NCBI GenBank assembly: GCA_903939515.1
Contig: CAJAHH010000143.1
Location: forward strand, 1 to 56,011
Reading direction: 5' to 3'
DNA from: an uncultured Verrucomicrobiota bacterium
GTDB taxonomy: Bacteria > Verrucomicrobiota > Verrucomicrobiia > Limisphaerales > UBA9464
DNA: 56,011 nt
How positions within the stretch are numbered: the first letter of the stretch is position 1; every line of letters begins with the position of its first letter. The notes under the pieces were generated by a model, which saw nothing but the letters and a program-made list of their open reading frames with translations, was not told the DNA's origin and did not search any database. The position numbers were made by a program, and so were the translations under genes. Below are positions 8,320 to 18,147 of this stretch, piece after piece.

Positions 8320-9795
8320 CTATGCGATCATCTGCTTGAGCACGTTGGCGCGGATGTCGGTGAGCCGGCGAATGCGGCCAGCGTAATGGTAGGTCAGGTT
8401 CTCGTCGTCGAGCCCCAGGAGGTTGAGGAGGGTTGCATGCACGTCGCGGATGGGGATCGGTTCATCGGCCGCACAGAGGCTGTAGTCGTCGGTCGCGCCT
8501 ACCGTGGCGCCGCCTTTCACGTCGCCGCCCGCCATCCACATGCAGAGGGCGTGGCCGTTGTGGTCGCGTCCGACGTTGTCGCCGACGGCCCCGTTGACAA
8601 AGGACGTGCGTCCCATCTCGGAGGCCCACACGACGAGGGTTTCATCAAGCAATCCGCGACGCTTGAGGTCGGTCAGCAGTCCGGCCACGGGCAAGTCTAC
8701 CTCGCGACTGTGTTTGATCATGCCGTCTTTCACATTGCCGTGATCGTCCCAGCTGTCCTTGCCGATTTGCACACCGTGCAAGAGGAGGGTGTGGCGAACG
8801 CCCCGCTCGACGAGGCGGCGGGCCAGTAGGCATTGGCGTCCAAAGCCGGCCGTCTTCGAATTATCCAGTCCGTAGAGGGCCTTGGTTTCTTCTGTTTCGC
8901 CGGAGAGATCGACAAGTTCGGGCGCGGCTGCCTGCATGCGAAAAGCCAGTTCGTAGGCTCGGATGCGGGCCTCGAGTTCACTGTCCTTGCCTCCGTCGCC
9001 CAGATGGCGGCGGTTGAGCCAGGCGAGCGCGTCGAATTCCTGTCGCTGTTGCGCAGCGCTCACACCTTGCGGCCGGGCGAGATCTACGATTGGGGTACCG
9101 GTGGGACGCAGGAAGGTGCCTTGGTAGGTCGCGGGCAGATAGCCGTTGCTCCAGACTGCCGCGCCGTTGGTGGGCGCACCGCGCGGATCCTGAATAACGA
9201 CGTAGCCCGGCAGATTCTGGTTCGTGCTGCCGAGCCCGTATTGCACCCACGAGCCAACCGACGGGCTGCCCGGAAACTGGCTGCCGGTCGCGACGTGGAG
9301 CGTGGCGGGACCGTGATTTTGGTTATCCACCTGGATGCCATGAATGAAGGCGAGGTCATCGACGTGCCGGGCGAGGTTCGGAAATAACTCGGAGATGTAA
9401 CGGCGCGACTGGCCGTGCTGCTGAAACTTGAACGGGCTTCCTACGCATTGATGGTCAAAGGTCAGACGCCCTTGCAGTTCGCCGGAAGCGATCTTGGGAA
9501 TGTGCGGAATCCGTTTGCCGTGGAACTCGTTCAGCTTGGGTTTGTATTCGAACGAATCCACCTGGCTGACGCCGCCGCACATGAAGAGCATGATGCAATT
9601 CTTGGCCTTGCGAGGAAACGAGGGCGCTTTACCGGCGAGAGGATCGATGATGACGGAAGCGGCCCGAGCCTCGCGTGCCAGAAGGCCAGTGAGCGCCAGC
9701 CCGCCGAAGCCGTGGAACATCCGCCCGAGAAAATCCCTGCGACTGGAATTGTATCCCTGCGACCACAGCGCGCCTGGAAATGGATCATTCGACAT
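8320..9795 (-). CDS. DUF1501 family Tat-exported protein
   Basis: A 491-residue DUF1501 protein. The start at 9795 gives a twin-arginine signal near the N-terminus (SSRRDFLGRMFHGFGGLALT) and overlaps the stop of the upstream DUF1553 gene by 11 bases; the frame is open 51 bases further but without improving the signal. Family landmarks are KNCIMLFMCGGVSQVDSFEYKP, the HGIQVDNQNHGPATLHVATG segment, DDHGNVKDGMIKHSREVD, VVWASEMGRTSFVNG and RDHNGHALCMWMAGG. DUF1501 belongs to the alkaline phosphatase/sulfatase-like group and is found in nearly fixed pairs with DUF1549/DUF1553 proteins. The substrate is unknown. It is the second gene of a two-gene operon and should act outside the cytoplasmic membrane. 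Confidence 0.92.
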   Translation of the reverse strand: MSNDPFPGALWSQGYNSSRRDFLGRMFHGFGGLALTGLLAREARAASVIIDPLAGKAPSFPRKAKNCIMLFMCGGVSQVDSFEYKPKLNEFHGKRIPHIPKIASGELQGRLTFDHQCVGSPFKFQQHGQSRRYISELFPNLARHVDDLAFIHGIQVDNQNHGPATLHVATGSQFPGSPSVGSWVQYGLGSTNQNLPGYVVIQDPRGAPTNGAAVWSNGYLPATYQGTFLRPTGTPIVDLARPQGVSAAQQRQEFDALAWLNRRHLGDGGKDSELEARIRAYELAFRMQAAAPELVDLSGETEETKALYGLDNSKTAGFGRQCLLARRLVERGVRHTLLLHGVQIGKDSWDDHGNVKDGMIKHSREVDLPVAGLLTDLKRRGLLDETLVVWASEMGRTSFVNGAVGDNVGRDHNGHALCMWMAGGDVKGGATVGATDDYSLCAADEPIPIRDVHATLLNLLGLDDENLTYHYAGRIRRLTDIRANVLKQMIA

Positions 9796-11938
9796 AAACA
9801 AATTCGTTGGCATTAAGCAGCACGCGGCAAACTGGAGCCAGCGCATCGCTGCTACCCGTACTCGTTGCCATGAGCGCCTGCATCCGTTCGGATTCGTCGG
9901 GCGTAGGCTCGCGACCGAGCGCGGTCTTGAAAGCCAGTTGGATTTGCGTCGCGGGTGATTCCCCGGCCTCCTTGCGGATGCGCGCGGCCAAGTGAGTGGC
10001 TTCTTCGTTGGCGAAGCGCCCGTTATACATAGCCAGCGCCTGCAAGGGCGTCACCGAAGCCTGCCGTCGGTCGCGGGTGGCGTCGCACACCACCGAGTCA
10101 AACGTTTGCAGGAACGGCATAGTCATCGAGCGTTGCTGATAAATGTAAATGCTGCGCTTACGACCTTCCGGACCTTCCTGCGTGGCCCACTTGCTGTTAT
10201 CGTATTTTACTTCCTCGGCCAACCCCTCGGGCAGCGGAGGGAAAATCGGTAGCCCGAATTGTTCCGGGTTCAATCGTCCGCTGACCGCCAGCACGGCATC
10301 GCGCACCGCCTCGGCTTCCAAACGCCGCGTTCGGAAATGCCAGAGGAGTGTGTTCTCCAGATCCGCCGTTTCCGCCTTGGAATCGTGATGCCTCGACGAC
10401 TGGCGATAGGTGGCGGAGTTGAGGATTAGCCGATGCATGGCCTTGAGGCTCCACTTGGAATCGATGAACCGGCGGGCCATCCAGTCGATCAACTCGGGAT
10501 GTGAGGATCCGCCACTGAGTTTGCCGAAATCGCTCGGAGTGGCCACCAACCCGCGCCCAAAGTGCCAATCCCAAAGACGATTGATCATCACCCGTGCCGT
10601 CATCGGATTATCTGGGCTCACGATCCATTGGGCGAGAGCGAGGCGGCGGCTGCGGGTCGGCCAACGTTTGAAGGGATCGAGGCGAATCGGCGCGGGGTTC
10701 TGATGGCCCGTGATGACGCTCGGAAAACCGGGTTCGACAACCTCACCAGGCTTGTCCCATTCGCCGCGATTGAGGATCCGCGTCTCCGGCACACCGGGTT
10801 CGAACGGCGGCCCGTAGGAGTGACGCAACGACATGGCGACGGGTTGCAGACGCTTGAGATCCTGTTCAAGCAAGCGGACGCGAGCTTTTGCTTTACTCCG
10901 TTGTTCACGTTGCTCCGGCGTGAGCGAAATCTTGGGAACCGATTTCTTGCCGAGGTCCTCGATCTTGTCGAATGCGGCCAAGAGAGTGCGCGCCTCACCG
11001 AGTTCTGCATTGCGTTGCTCGGTGAGCTTCGTTGCCCACTCCTTTTCCCCCTTTCGATAGAACTCTGCCGGGAGCGGCCCGCCGATTTGGAAAATATCCC
11101 CCGGCAGCGGGCGCTGGAGTTGGACCGTCGAAAAGAAGGCCTTCATCCGATAGAAGTCCTTGGTCGGAATGCGGTCGTATTTGTGGTTGTGACATTGCGC
11201 GCAGCCGACCGTGAGACCTAGAAAGACGGAACTTACGGTCGCTGTCATTTCGCTGAGCATTTCATGGCGGGAGGCGTCGCCCCGCGGTTCGGTGAATGGG
11301 GCCAGGCGCAGAAATGTCAGCGCGACGGTCGGTTCTGGCTTCAGATCAGAAAGTTCGCCTGCGCCCATGATCTCTTCTGTTTCATCGCCCGCGATCTGTT
11401 CGATTACGAATTTATCGTAGGGCTTGTCCTGGTTGAAGGCATCGATGACATAATCCCGGTACCGCCAGGCGTTCGGAAAATCGGGATCCCCTTCATAGCC
11501 AGCGGTGTCGGCGTAGCGGGCGAGGTCGAGCCAGAAACGCGCCCAGCGTTCGCCGTAGCGCGAGTCGTCCAGTAGCTTGTCCACGAGCTTTTCATAGGCC
11601 TTGGGATCGGGATCGTTCACGAAGGCGTCCACTTCGCCTGGAGAGGGCGGCAAACCGATCAAATCAAAATAAAGCCTGCGGACGAGAGTGCGAGCGGAGG
11701 CTGCCGGCGCGAGCGTGAGGCTCTTTTCCTCCAGTGCGGCCAGAATGAAGTTGTCGATCCCGTTGGTGACCCGGTCTGCGTGCCGGACCACGGGAGGCTT
11801 GATGTCGGCAAGCGAAGTGAAAGGCCAGACGGCAACAGCATTCGTTGGTGCCGATTCCGCGAGCAGAACCTTCGCCAGCAGGCAGCTCGCAAGGCAGAGG
11901 CTGAAAATCATCACGATGCTGCGGAGAGGGCGAGTCAC
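9785..11938 (-). CDS. DUF1549/DUF1553 (PSCyt2-PSD1) secreted protein without the cytochrome domain
   Basis: A protein of 717 residues from a GTG start at 11938, chosen because AAGGA lies 6 bases upstream (11945-11949, minus strand) and the signal peptide (MIFSLCLASCLLAKVLLAES) then sits at the N-terminus. The frame is open to an ATG at 12046. DUF1549 comes first (ARTLVRRLYFDLIGLPPSPGE, then RYGERWARFWLDLARYADT and CAQCHNHKYDRI), and DUF1553 forms the C-terminal half (SRRLALAQWIVSPDNPMTARV, RLWDWHFGRGLVATPSDFGKL, SATYRQSS). Unlike the homologue at 36.3-38.4 kb, it has no N-terminal PSCyt1 CxxCH domain. It overlaps the DUF1501 gene and is co-expressed with it. The reaction is unknown. Confidence 0.92.
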   Translation of the reverse strand: MTRPLRSIVMIFSLCLASCLLAKVLLAESAPTNAVAVWPFTSLADIKPPVVRHADRVTNGIDNFILAALEEKSLTLAPAASARTLVRRLYFDLIGLPPSPGEVDAFVNDPDPKAYEKLVDKLLDDSRYGERWARFWLDLARYADTAGYEGDPDFPNAWRYRDYVIDAFNQDKPYDKFVIEQIAGDETEEIMGAGELSDLKPEPTVALTFLRLAPFTEPRGDASRHEMLSEMTATVSSVFLGLTVGCAQCHNHKYDRIPTKDFYRMKAFFSTVQLQRPLPGDIFQIGGPLPAEFYRKGEKEWATKLTEQRNAELGEARTLLAAFDKIEDLGKKSVPKISLTPEQREQRSKAKARVRLLEQDLKRLQPVAMSLRHSYGPPFEPGVPETRILNRGEWDKPGEVVEPGFPSVITGHQNPAPIRLDPFKRWPTRSRRLALAQWIVSPDNPMTARVMINRLWDWHFGRGLVATPSDFGKLSGGSSHPELIDWMARRFIDSKWSLKAMHRLILNSATYRQSSRHHDSKAETADLENTLLWHFRTRRLEAEAVRDAVLAVSGRLNPEQFGLPIFPPLPEGLAEEVKYDNSKWATQEGPEGRKRSIYIYQQRSMTMPFLQTFDSVVCDATRDRRQASVTPLQALAMYNGRFANEEATHLAARIRKEAGESPATQIQLAFKTALGREPTPDESERMQALMATSTGSSDALAPVCRVLLNANEFVYVE

Positions 11939-12824
11939 GGCGAATCCTTGCCGGGGTTCGACCGGCTTTTCATTGAGATTTGAGCGGTGTGGCACCAGCA
12001 CGTTTGGGTTTTTAGTCGTTCGCCAAAATGCGAATGGAACCGTCATTTGGAGTTTGGCCGGGTTCAGGTGAAAGATTACATGGATTCTGAGCGCGGTTGG
12101 GTGTGAGTAAACTGGAATTCACACGAGGGAAGTACAAATGCAGTTTGGCGAACTGAAGCTTGAGGCAACGATCGAGCGTTTTAGAGGTGTTTCAGCAAAA
12201 TTAATGGTTTCAGCGAGGGGTGAAACTTTCGTTTGAGCTGAAACTCTCAATCAGTGGCCGCCGTCACCGTGCGGTTTCTTACCCTGGCCAATTCCTGTTG
12301 AAACGCCTTCGGGGAGTAGTCACCGACTCTCAGCCACTCCTCTTGGACAGCAGGCAGCGCCAGAATGGACTTGATGTGCAGAGACAGCATTCCTCCGAGT
12401 CATCGGCGTCGAGCACTCCGCTTCGCCGGCACTTCCAGGCGACCACGACAGGGTTCATTCAGAGTTAAAAAACTCGGGCCCTTCGGAAGCCATCGTGACC
12501 GGAACGTGGCTCGGCAATCTGCAGGGCTTCCCACAGTTGTGGTCGCTGGTTGTCGATTAAGAGAAACCGTCGACTGGAGTCCGCTTTTTCGGGGTGATCA
12601 ACCGGTGATGAGGTCGCGGATGGCGTCTGCTACCTCGGCGGCACGCGCCAGGGTCTTTGTCGCGGTGACCTAGACCATCGACGCGATCCCGATGCGTTCT
12701 TAGAGGGGCTCCGGGCTGCTCTCTTTATGCCTTGGCCCGAGCCAAACGCATCAGTCCTGCTGCAAGCGGGTGACTCACTGACTGGAGAGCCGGATGCGGG
12801 AAATCTACCTGTCCGGTTGGGAAG
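11939..12824. other. Long gap with possible decayed coding fragments
   Basis: No intact gene can be supported. On the minus strand three pieces look protein-like. Positions 12603-12672 read VTATKTLARAAEVADAIRDL and end in a stop, with TAG directly before. Positions about 12467-12560 read LIDNQRPQLWEALQIAEPRS. Positions 12247-12390 form a 47-residue frame beginning MLSLHIKSILALPAVQEEWL. They lie in order on one strand in different frames, which suggests a decayed gene, but no family is recognised. Confidence 0.35.
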
Positions 12825-12852
12825 GAGGGAGGGCCAACAACGGCCCTCCCTC
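12825..12852 (-). terminator. Hairpin after the phytase/5'-nucleotidase gene
   Basis: A perfect 11-base-pair stem, gagggagggcc (12825-12835) and ggccctccctc (12842-12852), closes a 6-base loop about 60 bases past the stop of the gene at 12914. No clear T-run follows on the minus strand, so it may be a weak terminator or an mRNA-stabilising hairpin. Confidence 0.5.
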
Positions 12853-12913
12853 TGTTAAACTGATCCGTAAGGAGTGATTTGTTAGGAGTTCGCTTTTTGA
12901 CACTCCGCGATGA

Positions 12914-15900
12914 TCACTGCACCACAACGATGCGGTAGTAGCGCTGCCCGTTGGGGGTGCGGTTGTCGAGGAGTTCGCGGAGGGTTCCGGTTCCTTGGGT
13001 GGTGACGGGGAGTCGGACCCAGGTGCCGTCGAGCGACTCCTTGGATTCCGCGGCGTAGATCCGTCCGGGCAGCGACCTGAAGGTCAAGCGGGTCGCCGGG
13101 CTCGGTCCTTCGATTCGTCGAACCATCGGGGCGAGCACCATGTCGCCACGGCGGGAGAGGTTCTGGATGCGGAGGTCGTCCGCAGCCACGGTGTCGGCCT
13201 CGCGGAACACTTCGATGGCGCGAAGGTAGTCGGCCAGAGCCTTCTGTTCGCCGCCGTCGGTGTTGAATAAGACGGTGGTGCCGGTTGGGACCAGGTCTAT
13301 CCGGTTGGTTCCCCGGGTGAGCGGTAAGTAGCTGTCGCCGCCGGCCGCCATGAAGTTCAGCGTTACGATGCGGAAGGTGCGGTTTGTATCGCCCACGACC
13401 TGGCCGTTCTCGACGACCACGTCCTGGCTGTCGTCGGCGCGGACAACGACGAGGTTGCGAAGGCGTTCACCGGGGAGGCTGATCGAGGTGGGGACGCCGT
13501 TGGTGTCGCGCACGTACGTCATCGGAGCGTTGGTCGGCACGAAGCTGAAGCTGATGCCTGAAACCTGCGGGAACTGTCCCGGGGTGCCGCTGCCGGCAAC
13601 CGCCCACTCCATGGTGTCGCGCAGCTGCTGCGCCGTGAGGGTGACAAGCGACAGTGTGTTGTTGAACCGGAGGCTGTTCTCGATGTCGAGCTGGCTAACT
13701 TCTCCAGCCTGCTTGCCGACGCGCGGGTTGGCAGGAGGCGGAGTTAGGGAGACAAAGCCGCCGGAGGACGAGACCGCGCCGATGGAATCACGGATGCCAC
13801 CGCCGTTCTTGAGGGAGACTACGGTGTTGGGATCGGTTTGACGCGCGCGCCAAAGGTTAGCGTCGGCGGTCAGGTCGCCCAGGTTCGTCTCCTCGGTGCG
13901 AACACTGTTCCGGATGCCGTTCAGGTACACCGAGGTGCGTCCAAAACGGTTGCCGTCCTTGCCGTCCACGATGTTGGCCAAGCGAGTGACGACGTCGACG
14001 ACGTTCGAGGACGGGGCCACGTTGCCGGTGTCGAGCACGCCCTGGATGTCTGTGGCGTAGGCGCCGCTGCGGTTGTCGAAACCGGTGAGACGGCCGGCCT
14101 CGTCAAAGCTGGCGATCAGGCGGCCGACATAACGGTAGCTGGAACCGGTGTTCACCACGTAGACCGGCTCGCCGGTGGCAGAGGTGAACAGGCTCGGGTA
14201 GGAGCTTGCGACGAAGTCCTCCGGCCGCAGGCGATCGGAAGGCTTGGCGAACACGCTGTGGGAACCGCCGGCAACAATGATGTCGACGTCGCGCAACTTG
14301 CTGGCGAGCTCGAACTCACGGGAGAACTGCTGGAGGTGGGTCATAACGATCACCTTGTTCACCCCGAGGGCGATCAGCCCGTCAACCGCCGCCTGGATGT
14401 CGGCGAGGAGGTTCTGGGAGACGCCGATGTTTCCGGGGGAGGAGATCGATCGGAGCTCGGTGACCGTGCCGCCAACCAGACCGATCTTCTGTCCGCCGAT
14501 GGTGATGATTGCGCTCTTGGCGACTTTGTTCTTCATCGCGGAAACCTCCTGGGCATCGGCGGTGACGAGGCTGGCCATGCTGCTGTCGGTGGCGAAGTTT
14601 AGGTTCGCGCTGAGGTAGGGGAACGCTGTGCCCGCGTAGCCGGCGGCGGTGTCCGGGAGGATAAGACTGCGTACCTGGGCCGTGTTGTCGTCGAACTCAT
14701 GGTTGCCGAAGCAGGAGGCATGGATGCCGAGGGCGTTGAGGATGGTGATGTCGGCGCGGCCTTTAATCCCGTTGAAGGGGGCCGCGGGATCTGCACTCGC
14801 GGTGAAGAACGGGCCGGGGATGTAGTTGTCGCCGCTGGCGAGAACCAGCGTGGCGGAGGGATACGCGGACTTGAGCGCATTCAACACCGACGAAAACCGC
14901 GGGGCGTCGTCTAGGGCGGCGATGCCGGCCTCGAAGTCTGAGGCGTGGAGCACCTGGAAGGTGAGCGCACCGCCGATGGCGCGGGTGACGGTGAGGTTGA
15001 CCGGGGCGCTGGTGGAAGTGAGCCCGAGGTTGTCAGTGGCCACCGCAGTCAGAACGTGGGTGCCGACTGGAGCATTGGCCAAGGTGAAGCTGAACGGCGC
15101 GTTGGTCGAGGTGCCGATCTTGGCAGCACCGGCGAAATAGTCGACCGAGCGGACTGAGCCGTCGATGTCGCCTGAGGAGACCCGGAACGCGAGGCTGTAG
15201 GGTGCCGACGCGGTGGTGTTCGCGGTCGGCGCGGTGATCGCAACCGTGGGCGCTATGTTGCCGGCGGTGATGTTGATGCTGCGGCTCGCCTCGGAGACGG
15301 CGCCGCTGTTGTCGGTGGCTACGACGCGGTAGGTGTGCGTACCGACCGTGGGATTGAAGTTCCAGACCCAGGGGAAGGCGGTGTCTTCACCCAGCTTCAC
15401 ACCGTCCTCGAAGAACTCGACCTTGACCACGATGCCGTCGGTGTCGGCCACGGTGGCGGTGAAGGGCAGGGCACCCTGGGCGTAGGAGTTGCCGGACGGC
15501 AGGCTGATCGCAATCGTCGGGGCGGCGTTGGCAGCGCGGACGGTGCTTACGCCGGGCAGAGTCACGCGGTAGGCGAGGAGCATAATGTCCACCTGAACCG
15601 CGTTGGTTCCGACTGGGACGCCATTGTGGTAGACGACGTCCGACTTGAAGTCGTTGTCGTTGCCCAAGAGCATCAGGTAGTCCTCCGGATTTGCGGGATC
15701 CTTGAGCGGGATTAACGAGATCGCCTCCCACTTCTCGCTCAGCGAGTTCACATCCTGGTTCGTGCTGGTGTTCAACCCGAACTTCGCGAGCTGCGCGGCA
15801 TCGAGCAGGTCGACGAAGTCCTGACGGGCGACCGGCGTAATCCCTTCGGGCAGCGTGGTGCCGGTGTTGGGCAGTGATATCTGGCCCGGCGCGCCTCGCT

Positions 15901-16987
15901 CGAGGTCGTAGGCGGTCCCGGCTATATTCGACGCGGTCGCGGTTGAGGCGAGGACAACCCGCTTGTAGAGCGGCGAAAGGCCCGGGGTTGCGCCGCGGCC
16001 GATGCCATCGCGTTCCAGCACCAAAAAGGTGCTGGCGTTCAGCGCAACGACTTCGCTGACCGGTGTGTGGTTGTTGGTCGTCGTGTTGCCGTTGAGCGTG
16101 AGCTGGTAGACGTGTTCGGCGACGACTTTCCCATAGGTGGCGGACGCGGGGTCGGCGTCGAGTTGGAGGATGCGGGTGTTGCGGCCGAGGCCGCCGGCGC
16201 CGCCATCCTGAATGGTCGGCGACTGGAGGAATGCCACCAAGCGCTTGCCATCGGGGGTCAGGGAGAGTCCCTCGAGACCGCGGTTGTTGCGGCGTCCGGA
16301 GGTCGGGACGGAGTTGCCGGTGAAGTTCAGCCGGCCCGGGAACGAGCCTTGCGCCGGGAGCAGCGCGGCCGGGGGAAGGATTGTCTCCATGAGTCGGGCC
16401 TCGGAATTGAAGCGGAACATCGCCGGGCCGTATTCGTCGCTCACCCAATAGCCGCCGTCAGCGGTCAGCACCAAACCCTCTGCGTCCAGAGACCGCCGGC
16501 CGCCACCGATGGAACCGGCCGGAGACTGGGGCACCACTGGGGCGTTGGTGTTGGCGGCATCGAATCCTGTGTAGGGAAGGCCCTCGCTGCCGTAGCGGAA
16601 CAAGACCGTCGCGGTGTTGGTGAAGGTGATTTGTCCTTGAGCGACCGGACTTTCGCCGTAGTAAGGCGAGATGACGAAGTCGTACATCTCGAGGCGAGGA
16701 CGGTAGTCGGTGGCACCATCGCCGAATCCGCGATCCGGCAGGCCCACGATACGGCCGGAGATCCGGCCCGCGGTGTAGACCAGCGAATTGGTGTCGATGG
16801 CCATGGCAGAGAATCCGCCGAGGGTGTCCTGCCGGCCGTCACCAGCCTTGTCGAAGGTGGCGGCCGGCACACGGCCGACGCCCACTAGGCCCTTGTTGAC
16901 GAATCCGGCGAACTGTCCGAACGCCAAAGTCGCAGAGGCCGCGAGGATGGGTATTGATAGAATTTTCCTGAGTAGCATTCCTGCCAC
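12914..16987 (-). CDS. Secreted esterase-like phytase / Ig-like / 5'-nucleotidase fusion protein
   Basis: A 1357-residue exported protein with several domains. A signal peptide (LLRKILSIPILAASATLAFG) is followed, at about residues 30-480, by an esterase-like phytase domain (LGGFSAMAIDTN, SLDAEGLVLTADGGYWVSDE, GLEGLSLTPDGKRL). Two Ig-like repeats follow at about 490-670 (APTIAISLPSGNSYAQG and APTVAITAPTANTTAS, each ending in GTHxxxxVATD). A 5'-nucleotidase-type metallophosphatase occupies about 675-930 (HASDFEAG, ASGDNYIPGP, FGNHEFDDN, THLQQ, GGSHSV), and its C-terminal substrate domain lies at about 985-1230 (NLGDLTADANLW, SLKNGGGIRDS). The first metal motif is DFE rather than the usual DxH. 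The likely role is release of phosphate from phytate or nucleotides outside the cell. The start is GTG 16987 or ATG 16978. Confidence 0.88.
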   Translation of the reverse strand: MAGMLLRKILSIPILAASATLAFGQFAGFVNKGLVGVGRVPAATFDKAGDGRQDTLGGFSAMAIDTNSLVYTAGRISGRIVGLPDRGFGDGATDYRPRLEMYDFVISPYYGESPVAQGQITFTNTATVLFRYGSEGLPYTGFDAANTNAPVVPQSPAGSIGGGRRSLDAEGLVLTADGGYWVSDEYGPAMFRFNSEARLMETILPPAALLPAQGSFPGRLNFTGNSVPTSGRRNNRGLEGLSLTPDGKRLVAFLQSPTIQDGGAGGLGRNTRILQLDADPASATYGKVVAEHVYQLTLNGNTTTNNHTPVSEVVALNASTFLVLERDGIGRGATPGLSPLYKRVVLASTATASNIAGTAYDLERGAPGQISLPNTGTTLPEGITPVARQDFVDLLDAAQLAKFGLNTSTNQDVNSLSEKWEAISLIPLKDPANPEDYLMLLGNDNDFKSDVVYHNGVPVGTNAVQVDIMLLAYRVTLPGVSTVRAANAAPTIAISLPSGNSYAQGALPFTATVADTDGIVVKVEFFEDGVKLGEDTAFPWVWNFNPTVGTHTYRVVATDNSGAVSEASRSINITAGNIAPTVAITAPTANTTASAPYSLAFRVSSGDIDGSVRSVDYFAGAAKIGTSTNAPFSFTLANAPVGTHVLTAVATDNLGLTSTSAPVNLTVTRAIGGALTFQVLHASDFEAGIAALDDAPRFSSVLNALKSAYPSATLVLASGDNYIPGPFFTASADPAAPFNGIKGRADITILNALGIHASCFGNHEFDDNTAQVRSLILPDTAAGYAGTAFPYLSANLNFATDSSMASLVTADAQEVSAMKNKVAKSAIITIGGQKIGLVGGTVTELRSISSPGNIGVSQNLLADIQAAVDGLIALGVNKVIVMTHLQQFSREFELASKLRDVDIIVAGGSHSVFAKPSDRLRPEDFVASSYPSLFTSATGEPVYVVNTGSSYRYVGRLIASFDEAGRLTGFDNRSGAYATDIQGVLDTGNVAPSSNVVDVVTRLANIVDGKDGNRFGRTSVYLNGIRNSVRTEETNLGDLTADANLWRARQTDPNTVVSLKNGGGIRDSIGAVSSSGGFVSLTPPPANPRVGKQAGEVSQLDIENSLRFNNTLSLVTLTAQQLRDTMEWAVAGSGTPGQFPQVSGISFSFVPTNAPMTYVRDTNGVPTSISLPGERLRNLVVVRADDSQDVVVENGQVVGDTNRTFRIVTLNFMAAGGDSYLPLTRGTNRIDLVPTGTTVLFNTDGGEQKALADYLRAIEVFREADTVAADDLRIQNLSRRGDMVLAPMVRRIEGPSPATRLTFRSLPGRIYAAESKESLDGTWVRLPVTTQGTGTLRELLDNRTPNGQRYYRIVVVQ

Positions 16988-17412
16988 ACTATCCAGTCGT
17001 AGGTTACGGGAGGGTTGGGCTGCTGTTAAGCCTGTGTTAACTCAATTCTAGGCACCCTTGTGCTTAACTGCATATCAGGTGCGTTTTTCTTGAAAACTTT
17101 TGCCAGCCTTTGGCAATGGCTTGGCAGTAGGGACTGAGGTTGCCTCCTGCCCCCCGCACCGATCCGACTCGGCAGAATGACTGCCGCCCTGACGGAAGTC
17201 TTCATGCCAGGAGGGCGAACCAGGTCTGCGGTGAGGTCTGCGGTGAGTACGTGCCGAGTCAGTGCTCACCTCTCAGGGAGGCCAGCGAGGTGTTACGGTG
17301 AAACCCCAGCAAAAACATGACTGTGGATGCTCTGAACTCAGAACCAGCGAAACAGCGGCCTTAAAACAAAATCTCTTGCTCGTGGAGCGCAAAAAGAACA
17401 TTTTACTGTCAA
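16988..17412. other. Divergent intergenic region before the TerC gene
   Basis: No gene seen. It must hold the promoters of the phytase fusion (minus) and the TerC gene (plus). A 12-base unit, aggtctgcggtg, occurs twice in tandem at 17222-17245, and the bases after it can fold through gtgagtac and gtgctcac. No manganese (yybP-ykoY) riboswitch consensus could be recognised before the TerC gene. Confidence 0.5.
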
Positions 17413-18147
17413 ATGAACTTTTTAGCAGAGCTCCAAACACCGGCCTTTTGGGAGAGTTTAATGTTGATCATCTGGATCAACATCATCCTGTCAGGAGACA
17501 ACGCAGTGGTGATCGCTTTGGCGTCCCGTTCTCTGCCGCCCGATCAGCAGAAGAAGGCGGTGCGGTGGGGCGCCGGAGGGGCTGTGGTTCTCCGCATCCT
17601 CCTGACGGCGGTCGCCTTCAAGATGCTTCACTGGCCGTATCTCAAGATCATCGGTGGACTCCTTCTTCTATGGATCGCGATCGGCTTGCTTGTTCCGAAT
17701 AAAGAAGAGGAACACGTGGACAGTCCCAACAACCTTCTCAAGGCGATCAAGGCCGTGCTCATCGCGGATTTGGTGATGAGTCTGGACAACGTGCTGGCCG
17801 TCGCTGGTGTGGCCAAGGACAGCGTTGCATTGCTCGTCATCGGTCTGGCTGTCAGCATTCCGTTGGTGGTTTTCGGGGCGACAATGTTGATGAAGTTGAT
17901 GCAGCGATTCCCTGTCATCATCACCGCAGGCGCAGGTGTTTTGGGATGGGTTGCGGGAGAAATGCTGGTCACCGACCCCAGTTCGAAGATTTGGATCGAG
18001 AAAAACCTTACGTGGATGCACATAAGTACCCCGATCGGGGGTATTAGTTGGTCACAAATCGTCGGTGCTGTTTTGGTGGTCGTGGTCGGCAAGGCATTGG
18101 CGGCTCGCAAATCGAAGGGCCATTCTGAGGAACCCCATTCGGCTTAA
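17413..18147 (+). CDS. TerC-family integral membrane protein (YjbE type)
   Basis: A 244-residue membrane protein with about seven hydrophobic segments. The two halves carry the paired acidic signatures of TerC proteins: NIILSGDNAVVIALAS near the N-terminus and LIADLVMSLDNVLAVAGVA in the middle, each with an Asp-Asn that likely coordinates a metal. Characterised relatives export manganese or supply it to exported metalloenzymes, and others are linked to tellurite resistance. Metal specificity cannot be read from sequence here. The gene stands alone between a divergent and a convergent neighbour. The start ATG 17413 places the first membrane segment right after a short N-terminus; the preceding bases are A-rich without a clear Shine-Dalgarno. 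Confidence 0.9.
   Translation: MNFLAELQTPAFWESLMLIIWINIILSGDNAVVIALASRSLPPDQQKKAVRWGAGGAVVLRILLTAVAFKMLHWPYLKIIGGLLLLWIAIGLLVPNKEEEHVDSPNNLLKAIKAVLIADLVMSLDNVLAVAGVAKDSVALLVIGLAVSIPLVVFGATMLMKLMQRFPVIITAGAGVLGWVAGEMLVTDPSSKIWIEKNLTWMHISTPIGGISWSQIVGAVLVVVVGKALAARKSKGHSEEPHSA

Noticed and set aside
15387-16448. 353-codon minus-strand frame inside the phytase fusion gene
   Set aside because: It overlaps the same-strand multi-domain gene in another frame and is rich in Arg, Pro and Gly without motifs.
17270-17412. Possible manganese riboswitch upstream of the TerC gene
   Set aside because: TerC genes often have one, but the conserved loops of the yybP-ykoY class could not be found here.
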